Assembly: GCF_029277985.1 (NCBI RefSeq)
Contig: NZ_CP119546.1
Coordinates: 3,348,001 to 3,412,000 of the forward strand
DNA from: Providencia stuartii
GTDB lineage: Bacteria > Pseudomonadota > Gammaproteobacteria > Enterobacterales > Enterobacteriaceae
Reading direction: 5' to 3'
DNA length: 64,000 nucleotides
A program made the position numbers and the translations under genes. Positions 19,642-28,872 of this stretch are shown here, piece after piece (within the stretch, counting starts at the first letter, position 1; each line of letters opens with the position of its first letter). The notes under the pieces were generated by a model. The model was not told where the DNA came from, ran no database searches, and worked only from the letters and a program-made list of their open reading frames with translations.

Positions 19642-20712
19642 GTGACCGATAAAAAACCGTTGCAAATAGCAACACAAGAGATCTTTCTAGAGCCCGCAGA
19701 TAACCAACGCTTAATGAGCCTTTGCGGGCCATTTGATGATAATATCAAGCAACTAGAACGCAGACTTGCGATCGAAATTAATCGTCGTGATAACCGTTTC
19801 AAATTATCAGGCAAGCCATTTAACGTTCAAGCTGCCAGTAAAATTTTACGCCAACTTTATGTTGAGACTGCCCCAATACGTGGCGTGATCCCTGATATTG
19901 ACCCCGAACAAATCCATCTTGCTATCTCTGAAAGCCGCGTATTAGAGCAAGCCGCAGATAGCATCCCGGATTATGGCAAAGCCGTTAATATCAAAACCAA
20001 GCGTGGTGTTATCAAGCCGCGAACACCAAATCAAGCCCAATACATTGCGCATATCTTAGATCATGATATTACCTTTGGTATTGGCCCCGCTGGTACAGGG
20101 AAAACATATCTTGCCGTTGCAGCAGCCGTTGATGCACTTGAACGCCAAGAAGTACGCCGTATTCTCTTAACTCGACCAGCCGTTGAAGCAGGCGAAAAAC
20201 TTGGTTTTTTGCCGGGCGATCTAAGTCAAAAAGTGGACCCTTATTTGCGTCCACTTTACGACGCACTCTTTGAGATGCTTGGGTTCGAGAAAGTTGAGAA
20301 ACTCATCGAACGTAATGTCATTGAAGTCGCACCACTGGCTTATATGCGGGGTCGTACACTCAATGATGCCTTCATTATTTTAGATGAGAGCCAAAATACC
20401 ACCATTGAGCAAATGAAAATGTTCCTGACTCGTATCGGTTTTAACTCTAAGGCCGTAATTACAGGGGATATCACTCAAGTCGATTTACCACGAGGCAATA
20501 AATCAGGCTTGCGTCATGCCATTGAGGTTCTCTCCGACGTCGATGAATTGAGTTTTAATTTCTTCCATAGCGAAGACGTTGTGCGTCACCCAGTGGTGGC
20601 GAAAGTCGTTATTGCCTATGAAAAATGGGAAGAGCAAGATAGCAAACGTCGTCAGCAACTCAAAGAAGAACGGGAACAACAAAAAGAATTAGAAAAGCAG
20701 GAAAACCATTAA
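19642..20712 (+). CDS. ybeZ: PhoH-like ATPase YbeZ
   Basis: Cytosolic P-loop ATPase of the PhoH family, 356 residues, linked to ribosome/RNA metabolism through its partner YbeY. The N-terminal KH-like part (about 20-90) is followed by the ATPase core with Walker A GPAGTGKT (about 152-159) and Walker B IILDESQNT (about 247-255). The C-terminus is a charged, Lys/Glu-rich tail. Start GTG at 19642 with AGGAT eight bases before. It begins 14 bases after miaB, and its stop touches the ybeY ATG, so the two products are made together. Confidence 0.94.
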   Translation: MTDKKPLQIATQEIFLEPADNQRLMSLCGPFDDNIKQLERRLAIEINRRDNRFKLSGKPFNVQAASKILRQLYVETAPIRGVIPDIDPEQIHLAISESRVLEQAADSIPDYGKAVNIKTKRGVIKPRTPNQAQYIAHILDHDITFGIGPAGTGKTYLAVAAAVDALERQEVRRILLTRPAVEAGEKLGFLPGDLSQKVDPYLRPLYDALFEMLGFEKVEKLIERNVIEVAPLAYMRGRTLNDAFIILDESQNTTIEQMKMFLTRIGFNSKAVITGDITQVDLPRGNKSGLRHAIEVLSDVDELSFNFFHSEDVVRHPVVAKVVIAYEKWEEQDSKRRQQLKEEREQQKELEKQENH

Positions 20713-21180
20713 ATGCGTGAAGTCATTCTCGATTTACAACTTGCTTGTGAAGAAACAACTGATTTACCCAGCGAAGTCCTATTTCAACGCTGGTTGGAAG
20801 CTGTATTACCTAAGTTTCAAGCACAAAGTGAAGTCACCATTCGTATTGTTGATGAAGAAGAAAGTCACCATTTAAACCTGACTTATCGCGGCAAAGATAA
20901 ACCGACTAACGTGTTATCATTCCCCTTTGAATCACCTCCGGAAGTTGAATTACCGTTACTTGGTGATTTAATTATTTGTCGCCAAGTGGTTGAACAAGAG
21001 GCCATTGAACAGCAAAAAAGTGCAGAAGAGCATTGGGCACATATGGTGGTACATGGCTGCCTACATCTGCTTGGTTATGACCATATTGAAGATGATGAAG
21101 CAGAAGAAATGGAAAGCCTAGAAACAGAAATTTTAGCTGAATTGGGCTATGCTGATCCTTATCTAGTAGAAAAAGAATGA
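20713..21180 (+). CDS. ybeY: Endoribonuclease YbeY
   Basis: Zinc-dependent single-strand RNase needed for 16S rRNA 3'-end maturation and 70S quality control. It has 155 residues with the signature zinc site [11 protein letters not shown] (H-x3-H-x5-H) at about 114-124 and the conserved Arg region [15 protein letters not shown]. The ATG directly follows the ybeZ TAA, giving tight coupling. C-terminal acidic run [13 protein letters not shown] is normal for the family. Confidence 0.96.
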   Translation: MREVILDLQLACEETTDLPSEVLFQRWLEAVLPKFQAQSEVTIRIVDEEESHHLNLTYRGKDKPTNVLSFPFESPPEVELPLLGDLIICRQVVEQEAIEQQKSAEEHWAHMVVHGCLHLLGYDHIEDDEAEEMESLETEILAELGYADPYLVEKE

Positions 21181-21229
21181 CCCATAGTCTATTTTTATGT
21201 TAAATATTAGCTGAGTAACTTTAAAGCCT

Positions 21230-21305
21230 GTCGTTTAGGGTGTAAATGTGAACAATATCACTTTTTGTTAAACACTCGCAGGAGTGTATTATCCCCCTAA
21301 ACGAC
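21230..21305. repeat. Long inverted repeat enclosing a smaller hairpin, upstream of corC
   Basis: GTCGTTTAGGG (21230-21240) and its perfect reverse complement CCCTAAACGAC (21295-21305) are 54 bases apart. Between them lie ACACTC-GCAG-GAGTGT (21272-21287) and a weak GTGA/TCAC pair (21248-21261). The RNA would fold into a three-way junction. It lies in the ybeY-corC gap. Confidence 0.7.
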
Positions 21306-21361
21306 TGACTGGTTAACTTAATAAATCTTATTATTAATTGAGGAATAATTAATTAAACGCC

Positions 21362-22246
21362 ATGAGCGACGATAACTCTTCGAGTAGTGACAACCCTGGC
21401 CCTAAGAAAGGGTTCTTTGCACTATTAAACCACCTCTTCCATGGTGAACCTAAAAACCGTGATGACTTGGTCGAGCTGATCCGTGATTCTCAGCAGAATG
21501 ACCTTATCGATCCAGATACTCGTGACATGCTAGAAGGCGTCATGGATATTGCCGATCAGCGGGTACGTGACATTATGATCCCGCGTTCCCAGATTGTGAC
21601 GTTAAAACGAAATCAAACGCTGGATGAGTGCCTTGATGTCATCATCGATTCCGCACACTCTCGTTTTCCTGTTATCAGTGAAGACAAAGATCATATTGAA
21701 GGGCTATTAATGGCAAAAGATTTATTGCCATTCATGCGTACCGATGCCGAGCCATTCAGTATTGACAAAGTGTTGCGCCAAGCTGTTGTTGTCCCTGAAA
21801 GTAAAAGGGTCGACCGCTTGTTAAAAGAGTTCCGTTCACAACGCTACCATATGGCCATTGTTATTGATGAATTTGGCGGTGTTTCTGGACTTGTTACCAT
21901 TGAAGATATCTTAGAGCTTATTGTTGGGGAAATTGAAGATGAGTATGATGATGAAGACGATGTTGATATTCGTCAACTCAGTCAGCACTCCTATTCAGTA
22001 AGAGCGTTGACCCAAATTGAAGACTTCAATGACGCGTTTGACACTAATTTTAGTGACGATGAAGTTGATACTGTCGGCGGCCTAGTTATGCAAGCCTTCG
22101 GCCATTTGCCATCACGAGGTGAAACTATCACGATAGATGGCTATCAATTTAAAGTTGCAATGGCGGATAGCCGTCGGATTATTTTACTGCATGTAAAAAT
22201 TCCTAATGGCGCTCCCGTCCCAACCTTAGATGAAGAAAAGAGTTAA
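21362..22246 (+). CDS. corC: CorC (YbeX), CBS-pair transporter-associated protein
   Basis: Cytosolic 294-residue protein with two CBS domains (about 65-190; [10 protein letters not shown] begins the first) and a C-terminal CorC/HlyC FAD-PCMH-like domain (about 205-285; [19 protein letters not shown]). In E. coli it is linked to magnesium/cobalt efflux with CorA and to ribosome-related functions of the ybeZYX-lnt cluster. The ATG at 21362 matches the E. coli MSDDNS start; a GAGGA lies rather far upstream (17 bases). Its stop overlaps the lnt start (TAATG). Confidence 0.94.
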   Translation: MSDDNSSSSDNPGPKKGFFALLNHLFHGEPKNRDDLVELIRDSQQNDLIDPDTRDMLEGVMDIADQRVRDIMIPRSQIVTLKRNQTLDECLDVIIDSAHSRFPVISEDKDHIEGLLMAKDLLPFMRTDAEPFSIDKVLRQAVVVPESKRVDRLLKEFRSQRYHMAIVIDEFGGVSGLVTIEDILELIVGEIEDEYDDEDDVDIRQLSQHSYSVRALTQIEDFNDAFDTNFSDDEVDTVGGLVMQAFGHLPSRGETITIDGYQFKVAMADSRRIILLHVKIPNGAPVPTLDEEKS

Positions 22247-23790
22247 TGAACTTAGCGCCATCCTATCAAAGTCAGTGGTTACGCCTGTTACTGGCTTTAA
22301 TTTTCGGAGCCAGTGGTACACTGGCTTTTTCGCCTTTTGATTTATGGCCTGCGGCACTCCTGTCGATTCTCTTTCTCCAATTATTAACCTTACATCGCAC
22401 TGCCAAACAATCCTTTGCAATTGCCTTTGTCTGGGGCTTTGGCCTATTTGGCTCAGGCGTTAATTGGGTTTATGTCAGTATTGCTGACTTTGGCGGTATG
22501 CCGGAAGCCGTCAACGTTTTTCTCGTTATATTGCTCGCCGCATACCTTTCTTTATACACAGGGCTGTTTGGTTATCTACTCAGTCGATTTTTTCCAACAG
22601 CAAACGTATGGCGACTCGTATTTGCAGCCCCTGCAATTTGGCAGCTTACTGAATTTCTCCGTGGCTGGGTTCTTACGGGTTTTCCATGGCTACAATTTGG
22701 TTACAGCCAAATCGACGGTCCATTGAAAGCGCTTGCCCCTATTTTCGGCGTGGAAATGATTACCTTAATACTGTTTAGTATTAGTGGATTGATTGTTTTA
22801 TCTCTCGTGCGTCGTCGTTTTAGTGTACTTGCCATTGCGGCGGTACTACTTTTTGCGCCTTTTGCGCTTAAAAATCTTCAGTGGTATACCCCATTAGAAT
22901 CAAAAGCGACCGACGTCGCTTTAGTTCAAGGAAATATCCCACAGGCAATGAAATGGGAAGCAAGCTACTTACAACAAATTAAAGATACCTATCTTAAGCT
23001 ATCTAGCCCGTATATCGGCAAAGCCTCATTAATTATCTGGCCTGAATCAGCGGTTCCGTCCGTTGAGCTTGATAACCAATCTTGGTTAAAATCACTGGAT
23101 AAAGTGCTGGCAGAATCAAATACTCGGCTCATCACGGGGATTGTCGATGCTCGACCTATTGATGGTGAGTATGAGTTTTACAATACAATCATAGTATTAG
23201 GTGACAAAAAACCTTACCTATATCCGTCCCAAAATCGCTACAACAAACACCACTTAGTTCCATTTGGTGAGTTTGTTCCACTAGAAGATATTTTACGCCC
23301 TATCGCACCTTTCTTTAACCTACCAATGTCTGGTTTTAGTCGTGGTGATTATCAGCAAGCTCAACTTGCGGTTGGTAATATGCATCTGACTGCTGCAATT
23401 TGCTATGAAATTATTCTAGGTACACAGGTTCGCGATAACTTTCAACCTGATAGCGATTACCTGCTCACCATTTCTAATGATGCATGGTTTGGTAAATCGA
23501 TCGGTCCATGGCAGCATTTCCAAATGGCACGCATGAGAGCCTTAGAGCTTGGGCGCCCGCTATTACGCGCCACCAATAATGGTGTCACCGCCGTTATTCG
23601 TGCAGACGGAACTGTTCAAGCTGAATTACCTCAATTTAAAGCGGCAACACTATCGACATCAATTATTCCAACCACAGGTTTAACGCCGTATGCGCGCTGG
23701 AGTAATTGGCCTATGTGGGGAGTGGTTGTCATATTTATATTCATCGCGCTGTCATTAGATCGCCGGCCAAAAAACAATTCAAATAAATAA
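22246..23790 (+). CDS. lnt: Apolipoprotein N-acyltransferase
   Basis: Inner-membrane enzyme adding the third acyl chain to the N-terminal Cys of lipoproteins, required before Lol sorting. The 514 residues start with six to seven membrane helices (1-205), then a periplasmic nitrilase domain with the catalytic triad in WPESAVP (Glu), [11 protein letters not shown] region (Lys just before) and ICYEIILG (Cys), and a final C-terminal helix. The ATG overlaps the corC stop. LptE and RlpA, encoded further on, are lipoproteins that pass through this step. Confidence 0.96.
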   Translation: MNLAPSYQSQWLRLLLALIFGASGTLAFSPFDLWPAALLSILFLQLLTLHRTAKQSFAIAFVWGFGLFGSGVNWVYVSIADFGGMPEAVNVFLVILLAAYLSLYTGLFGYLLSRFFPTANVWRLVFAAPAIWQLTEFLRGWVLTGFPWLQFGYSQIDGPLKALAPIFGVEMITLILFSISGLIVLSLVRRRFSVLAIAAVLLFAPFALKNLQWYTPLESKATDVALVQGNIPQAMKWEASYLQQIKDTYLKLSSPYIGKASLIIWPESAVPSVELDNQSWLKSLDKVLAESNTRLITGIVDARPIDGEYEFYNTIIVLGDKKPYLYPSQNRYNKHHLVPFGEFVPLEDILRPIAPFFNLPMSGFSRGDYQQAQLAVGNMHLTAAICYEIILGTQVRDNFQPDSDYLLTISNDAWFGKSIGPWQHFQMARMRALELGRPLLRATNNGVTAVIRADGTVQAELPQFKAATLSTSIIPTTGLTPYARWSNWPMWGVVVIFIFIALSLDRRPKNNSNK

Positions 23791-23795
23791 TAATC

Positions 23796-23837
23796 AACCC
23801 CAATAGTATGCCAAGTAAAACTACTGGGGTTATTATT
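23796..23837 (+). terminator. Terminator after lnt
   Basis: AACCCCAATAGT (23796-23807) with ACTACTGGGGTT (23820-23831): 12 positions, one mismatch, 12-base loop, then ATTATTT. It may also serve the convergent NAD-kinase-like gene ending at 23860. Confidence 0.75.
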
Positions 23838-23859
23838 TAACTTGTTTATTACTAAGCAT

Positions 23860-24783
23860 TTAACCAATCAATTGCCCTTTTACCTTTGCAATACCAATAG
23901 AGGCAATGCAGCCCGAGTTGAAATGCAAATAATCGTCCTCAATCCCATCTGAAAAAATGATGCCATTTTCTGGCATAAGTGATTCCAGCTGAAGAGGTGA
24001 ATGGCTATCAATGGCACCGAAAACCAATTTAACCCCTGTAGTTTTGCTCGGAAAAGGCTCCCTAACACTAAATTGCAATTTACTTTCCTCCCAAGAAAAT
24101 CCTTGAGATAAAGGATGAGAGGTCTCCCCCATCACAGCTAAAGCGCCCGCTAAAATAGACTGGAACCACCCGGTTGAACCTAAGCCTGTGGAAACAATGA
24201 TGCCAGATGAAGATTGAAATTCCTGCTGACCATTCCAGTTAAGTTTATAACGAGCAGATGTGTGACTCTTAGGACCAATAAAAAGATCATTCACGGCTAA
24301 TAATGTCTGTCCATCGTTGGTTGTCGCCTGCGCAAACGTAATTGATTTACTCGGCATCTTTTCTTTTAATGTCTTTAAAACGGTTTCTCGAAGCTGACTA
24401 ATCTCAAAGGGCAATAACTTACCATCCCAGCGAGTAGGGTCTGGATTTACTGCAATGACAGGCTGACCATTTAAATATTTCAATGCATTTGCAACCAATC
24501 CATCCTGCCCTATGACAATCACAATATCACGATGAGAAAACTGATAGCTTGGCAGCAATGAGCGTTCTAATAGTTGGAATCGCCCCAATGACCTAAGAAT
24601 CGCTTCAGCCTCAGTTAATTGCTTCAGATACCGATTATGCTCTTCCAGATAATCATTGACCTCAACATGATTGTGTTCTAAATAAAACTTGGCTTGTGAC
24701 CATGTATTAAAACGTTCAATCAACTCCTGCATACGCGTTTTGCGCATAATCAAAACAAAGCGAACATCATCTAATCTATGCAT
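23860..24783 (-). CDS. NAD kinase-like protein
   Basis: 307-residue soluble protein with the NAD kinase / diacylglycerol kinase fold. Visible marks: VIVIGQDGLVANALKYL (about 88-104) in place of the NAD kinase GGDGT loop, PVIAVNPDP as the following strand, AVNDLFIG as the N-D/E substrate motif, and GIIVSTGLGSTGW as the conserved STG...GST loop. The GGDGT to GQDGL change is unusual for an active housekeeping NAD kinase, so substrate and activity are open. The N-terminal 80 residues are helical and charged and do not match the usual N-terminus. Start ATG at 24783 overlaps the SPFH gene's end by 8 bases. The pair is probably co-translated and controlled by the NrtR-like regulator next door. Confidence 0.7.
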   Translation of the reverse strand: MHRLDDVRFVLIMRKTRMQELIERFNTWSQAKFYLEHNHVEVNDYLEEHNRYLKQLTEAEAILRSLGRFQLLERSLLPSYQFSHRDIVIVIGQDGLVANALKYLNGQPVIAVNPDPTRWDGKLLPFEISQLRETVLKTLKEKMPSKSITFAQATTNDGQTLLAVNDLFIGPKSHTSARYKLNWNGQQEFQSSSGIIVSTGLGSTGWFQSILAGALAVMGETSHPLSQGFSWEESKLQFSVREPFPSKTTGVKLVFGAIDSHSPLQLESLMPENGIIFSDGIEDDYLHFNSGCIASIGIAKVKGQLIG

Positions 24784-25801
24784 GTTTAGCGCCCTTTTTA
24801 ACTATTTGGCTAAATAGATCAGGCGAAATATTTAACTCACCAATTTTTCCCGCATTTAACGCTAATGACTCGAATGCCATTGCCATTAATTGCTCTGGAT
24901 TCATTTTTGCCAACGCCATTGCTTTTAAGTTTTCCACGGGGAGTTCTCGATAAGCCTTCATTTTTGCTTGGATAGCATACGCATCGGCATCGGATTGAAT
25001 GCGTTGATTTTCAACGCTTAAAGCCACCAGCTCATTGCGTTTAGCTTCTTCATTAACTTTGGCAGCCAATCTTTCTTGTTCGAGTTCAGCGCTTTCACGC
25101 AATAGAGTACGTTCATTTTCTAAGCGCGCCTCTTCAATTTGTTGCTGCTTGTTTTGAATAGACAAGTCTGTTTCAAGTTCAGCCTCTTTCAGCATGCGTT
25201 CTTGTTCAACAGAAAATTTACGTCTAGCGTAAATAGCATCGTCGGCTTCTTTAAGAATTGACTCTCTAGCCTCTGCTTCAAGCGCTTTTAAAGTCTCTGG
25301 TGAAGGGGTAATTGCGCTTATCGAAATATCCAGAACCTCGATTCCTAATGTTGCCAATGCATCATGGACAGCCAACTGATGAGTTACTTCAGAAACTAAT
25401 GTTTGCCCCATCAACAATGCATCACGCATTGAAGTGCGTTGAATTTTGGCTTGGATGAGCGTTTGTACACTACGAACGATTCTATCACTGAGCTTTAGAG
25501 GATCTTCAGAGGCATAAGACTGACCATCTTGAGCAAGATTATAGTTGAGCACATCCGCCGTTTTTTCAGGATACCTAATTTGAAATGAAACCTGCCCCTG
25601 AATCCGTAAACTTTGAAAATCAGCAGATTGCATATTAAAAATAAATGGCGCTTCAAGTGCATTCAGTGGTAATACAGAAATGGATGTTGTCGCAGAGTTA
25701 TACCAAAAACTGAGCCCCTTACCTTGCTTAATCACTTTGCCATTGACTGATTTGATAATAAAACTCGAAGAATTGGCCTTGAAATAATTAATATTAAACA
25801 T
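24776..25801 (-). CDS. SPFH/Band-7 domain protein, cytosolic type
   Basis: 341-residue protein: an N-terminal SPFH/prohibitin-like domain (about 25-175; ending LGIEVLDISISAITPSPET), a long Glu/Lys/Gln-rich coiled coil (about 175-275; many E-x-x-L repeats), and a C-terminal helical tail with the oligomerisation-type stretch KMNPEQLMAMAFESL. Flotillin/HflK relatives usually have an N-terminal membrane hairpin; none is visible here, so it is probably a soluble ring- or cage-forming scaffold. It heads a two-gene unit with the NAD kinase-like gene and is divergent from the NrtR-like regulator across a 150-base gap with three operator palindromes. Confidence 0.78.
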   Translation of the reverse strand: MFNINYFKANSSSFIIKSVNGKVIKQGKGLSFWYNSATTSISVLPLNALEAPFIFNMQSADFQSLRIQGQVSFQIRYPEKTADVLNYNLAQDGQSYASEDPLKLSDRIVRSVQTLIQAKIQRTSMRDALLMGQTLVSEVTHQLAVHDALATLGIEVLDISISAITPSPETLKALEAEARESILKEADDAIYARRKFSVEQERMLKEAELETDLSIQNKQQQIEEARLENERTLLRESAELEQERLAAKVNEEAKRNELVALSVENQRIQSDADAYAIQAKMKAYRELPVENLKAMALAKMNPEQLMAMAFESLALNAGKIGELNISPDLFSQIVKKGAKHA

Positions 25802-25814
25802 AGTTAACCTCTTT

Positions 25815-25889
25815 AGTGTCCTTATGACAATAATAGATTATTGTCCTATAGACACTAAACTGTCAAGCAATAAGTGTCTTAATGACACA
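25815..25889. promoter_or_regulatory. Three operator palindromes between the SPFH and NrtR-like genes
   Basis: Three copies of TGTC-N5-GACA: 25817-25829, 25842-25854 and 25875-25887. The third extends to a perfect GTGTC-TTAAT-GACAC arm. The first two are themselves arranged head-to-head in a 48-bp imperfect palindrome (25812-25859; outer arms TTTAGTGTC/GACACTAAA, inner arms GACAATAAT/ATTATTGTC). Starts are 25 and 33 bp apart. The number and symmetry fit cooperative autoregulation by the adjacent regulator of both divergent transcripts. Confidence 0.7.
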
Positions 25890-25951
25890 AAGAAAATTTT
25901 AACGTATCATCATTACCATCAACATAAATCTGCTTTTATGGTCATAACACT

Positions 25952-26665
25952 ATGAATGAACAAGAATATTTAGCTAAATATGACAGAAACGCCTATCTTT
26001 CCCCGCTTGTCACTGTGGATGGCGTCCTGTTTACCTACCATGAAGAAACGCTGAAAGTATTGATTGTTGAACGCGCGAATTATCCGAATAAGGGGATGTG
26101 GGGATTACCTGGCGGGTTTATTGATGAAACTCAAGACAAAACACTTGAACACGCTATTTTACGCAAACTGAAAGAAAAAACGGGGGTCATCCCACCTTAC
26201 ATAGAACAACTCTGCACTATTGGTAATGATAGCCGAGATAAACGAGGCTGGTCAGTAACGGTTTGTTATACCGCTCTTATCGCCTATCAAGCATGCCAAC
26301 ACGATATTGATAGTGTTGAGTCGGCTAAATGGGTGACAATTGACGAAATTGAAAATATGTCACTGGCCTTTGACCATAATGAACTCTATCGACAAGCACG
26401 TGAACGATTAAAACAAAAATCGCTATATTCAATTGTGCCAGGATTTGCCTTACCTGACGTTTTCACACTGACAGAATTGCAACGCGTTCATGAAGTTCTC
26501 ATTGGTAAAACGCTGCAAAAAAAATCTTTTCGTCGTCGCTTAGAACAAGCCGACTTATTAATTGATACCGGAGAGAAACGTCAAGAAACAGGTAGACCAG
26601 CAAACTTATATCGTCTAAAACCGGAATCAGCAGATTACCGTTTTATCCGTAATTTGGAGTTTTAA
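25952..26665 (+). CDS. NrtR-like Nudix-domain transcriptional regulator
   Basis: 237 residues: an N-terminal Nudix fold (about 18-145) and a C-terminal winged helix (about 160-235). The tail signature FTLTELQRVHEVLIG ... FRRRLEQ ... GRPANLYRL is that of NrtR regulators of NAD metabolism. The Nudix box reads GGFIDE...AILRKLKEKTGV: the RExxEE catalytic core is RKLKEK, so two metal-binding Glu are lost and hydrolysis is unlikely. That fits a ligand-sensing role (ADP-ribose or a related NAD metabolite in known NrtR). Divergent from the SPFH/NAD-kinase-like pair. The function as regulator is inference from fold and position. Confidence 0.85.
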   Translation: MNEQEYLAKYDRNAYLSPLVTVDGVLFTYHEETLKVLIVERANYPNKGMWGLPGGFIDETQDKTLEHAILRKLKEKTGVIPPYIEQLCTIGNDSRDKRGWSVTVCYTALIAYQACQHDIDSVESAKWVTIDEIENMSLAFDHNELYRQARERLKQKSLYSIVPGFALPDVFTLTELQRVHEVLIGKTLQKKSFRRRLEQADLLIDTGEKRQETGRPANLYRLKPESADYRFIRNLEF

Positions 26666-26675
26666 TCTTAATACT

Positions 26676-26712
26676 ATAAAACCTTGTGTGTATTTTTAAT
26701 ACAGGGTTTTAT
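26676..26712 (+). terminator. Terminator after the NrtR-like gene
   Basis: ATAAAACCTTGT (26676-26687) with ACAGGGTTTTAT (26701-26712), 12 positions including one G-T pair, 13-base loop; 10 bases past the stop. The T run is inside the right arm. Confidence 0.65.
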
Positions 26713-27112
26713 ATTACCAAACACTATACTGTCATACATCAATAAATATGATGATATATCCCAGTTCATTAATTGGTTGGCTCTGGTCGCTCAAATCATT
26801 GCAAAAATGATATCGCTCACGAGAAAATTAATTTGCAAATGAGTTTATTATGCTATATTCATTTTTTATTAAAAATAGTGGCATACTCAATATAAAAATG
26901 CGTTCTATTTCCCCTCCGCATCATTCATCCGCAAATAACATCATCTAATATGGCATTTTTTAAATTAAAGCATTTTTCTAACTCAGCTTAATAAGCTATA
27001 ACCTTATTTTTTATTCTTATCGAGTAATGATGACTACTTCCCCAAGACTAGAAGACTTGTTTAATAAAAGTAGTCATCATCAATTAATTATTTTTTAAAA
27101 TGATAATAGTGC
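26713..27112. other. AT-rich gap, no gene seen
   Basis: About 400 bases of very AT-rich sequence between the NrtR-like gene and a small convergent gene. I find no supported coding frame, tRNA or clear regulatory site. Confidence 0.5.
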
Positions 27113-27409
27113 TTATTTATATCGACAAATAGCAATACCAACCGTGTTACTCGGTACATTTTCATTAGGTGGAAGGAATATAATTTCCAATTCCATTTTA
27201 TCTGCTGGTTTTGAGTTTAGTTTACACTCTGTATAATAGTTCCAGTACGCCATAAATACCTCTGCGGATCCACCAAGAAATTTGAGATCACCTTTAATAG
27301 GTGGTGATAAGAACTCACTACCATCCATTTTTTGGTAACTAAATTCAACCACGATTCCCTCAGAAGAAGTACCAGAAATAGAATATATATTTTTAACAAT
27401 ATTAGTCAT
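27113..27409 (-). CDS. Hypothetical small protein (98 aa)
   Basis: I do not recognise this protein. It has 98 residues, no signal peptide or membrane helix, a beta-rich pattern with Gly/Pro-containing turns (FLPPNENVPSN), two Cys residues and an N-terminus MTNIVKNIYSISG. A good Shine-Dalgarno (AGGA, 8 bases before the ATG) and an uninterrupted frame in an AT-rich region where stops are frequent support a real gene. It stands alone, with about 450 gene-free bases on one side and 950 on the other, so context gives no function. A short effector, immunity-type or phage-derived protein is possible but not shown. Confidence 0.5.
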   Translation of the reverse strand: MTNIVKNIYSISGTSSEGIVVEFSYQKMDGSEFLSPPIKGDLKFLGGSAEVFMAYWNYYTECKLNSKPADKMELEIIFLPPNENVPSNTVGIAICRYK

Positions 27410-28364
27410 CTTACATTCCTTTTTTAAATTAATATTTAACTTGCACCATTAACAATAGTATAAGTTGGTAAAATTTAAATTAAATAAAATCAAAAAAGAC
27501 AATGTTTTTTATTTTCATTTTATTTTTTATCTTTATGCAGTTTGCGCTCTCATTAAGAACGACTACCCTGTTAAAATTCCACCATGATTTTCTTATTTAG
27601 ATTTTCGATTTACCCATACTGAATTTGTTTATTCAAAATAAAGTTAAATTACTCAATTCCTTTTCGATTAATACTCATAATGTCTAACCAAATTAAATCT
27701 GTAACATTCTCTAATTCTGATTAATTAAAGTCGCCCCGCCAAATATTAACTTATTAAAAGCATTTTAATTCATTACTCGATTATTTATCGAGCATGTATT
27801 TTTATCAATATTAAAAATAGTCATTTATCTATTATCATTAAACACCTTATCTTGCCAAATAGTAACCATAAAAACAGATAAGCATTCCTAACAGAGTGAT
27901 GCTATTACCGGTTTAATCAAAAAAAGATAAGTTACGTGGAGACGTGAGATAACAACGTCAATATAGGCGATAAGCAAACGTACCCAAAATACCATTATAG
28001 AACACGAGAAAAGCATTGTAACAGTAGGCTTTTCAAGCCCCTCAGCTAAGCTTAATGCGCCATTTAAGGATAAAAAAGCCTTACTTAGATTGAATCAAGA
28101 AAGGCTAATTTGATAATGAGTCACACCATGATGTATTAGCCGTTTGGGATAAGAGCGATACGTCTATATAAATTAAGGGCACAGTAAAGTAATATTTTTA
28201 AGCTGATAACCGCGCTCACTAACGTAAAAAATAATACGCTCCAAATCGCGTTAACACGTTTTAAATTCACTCATACAATGCTTCTTTGCAACGACGTATA
28301 TCGCTCAGCCTAATCCCTCACGCAAATTTGATAACACTGTCAAACCTTCTAACGAAGACATTCA
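27410..28364. other. About 950 bases without a recognisable gene
   Basis: AT-rich at first, then closer to average composition from about 27900. On the minus strand a stretch of about 60 codons is open (about 28115 down to 27920) but lacks a start with SD and I recognise nothing in it; it may be a decayed gene. The right end lies just past the scsD stop; no clear terminator seen. Confidence 0.45.
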
Positions 28365-28865
28365 TTAAAAAGAAGCCATCCACAGGCGTGCTTTAAGTCC
28401 CCAATAGCTAGTGTAGCCACTGGTAAAACTGACCATTTCACCTTTATCAATAATCATAAATGTCGGCGTAGCACTTATACCAACGGCATTAGCGAGTTGC
28501 CCATTCATGTCATTAATGACAGGAAAATTAAGGTCCTTTTTTTCCATTCCCACCAACAAGCGTTGGCTATCACCTGAACGTATCGCAACAGAAATAACAG
28601 GAACACCTGATTTGGCTATATCAGCAACAGTCGGTGAGGTGATTTTACACACCCCACACCAAGTTGCCCAAAAATAAACCAAAACAGGCTGTTTTTTGCT
28701 TAATTCTGCTAACGAGACACTATCGCCTGTTGCAAGCATTTGTGGCTCAAGCAAAACGGGAGCTAGGCTTTCAGGTTTTCGCCAAAAATCCATTACCGTA
28801 AAGACGATGAACAGAATCACCACCAAACCAATAATTTCTTTTGACCACTTTCTCAGTCTAGCCAT
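28365..28865 (-). CDS. scsD: ScsD-like membrane-anchored thioredoxin-fold protein
   Basis: 166-residue TlpA/DsbE-like protein. One N-terminal membrane anchor (about 9-27, VVILFIVFTVMDFW) is followed by a periplasmic thioredoxin domain with the active site WATWCGVCK (about 66-74) and cis-Pro loop ATPTF. Last gene of scsABCD, starting 7 bases after scsC. In Salmonella and Proteus the Scs proteins support copper tolerance and periplasmic thiol redox balance. ScsD could reduce or oxidise a partner at the membrane; its direction is not settled by sequence. Confidence 0.85.
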   Translation of the reverse strand: MARLRKWSKEIIGLVVILFIVFTVMDFWRKPESLAPVLLEPQMLATGDSVSLAELSKKQPVLVYFWATWCGVCKITSPTVADIAKSGVPVISVAIRSGDSQRLLVGMEKKDLNFPVINDMNGQLANAVGISATPTFMIIDKGEMVSFTSGYTSYWGLKARLWMASF

Positions 28866-28872
28866 ATTTTCC

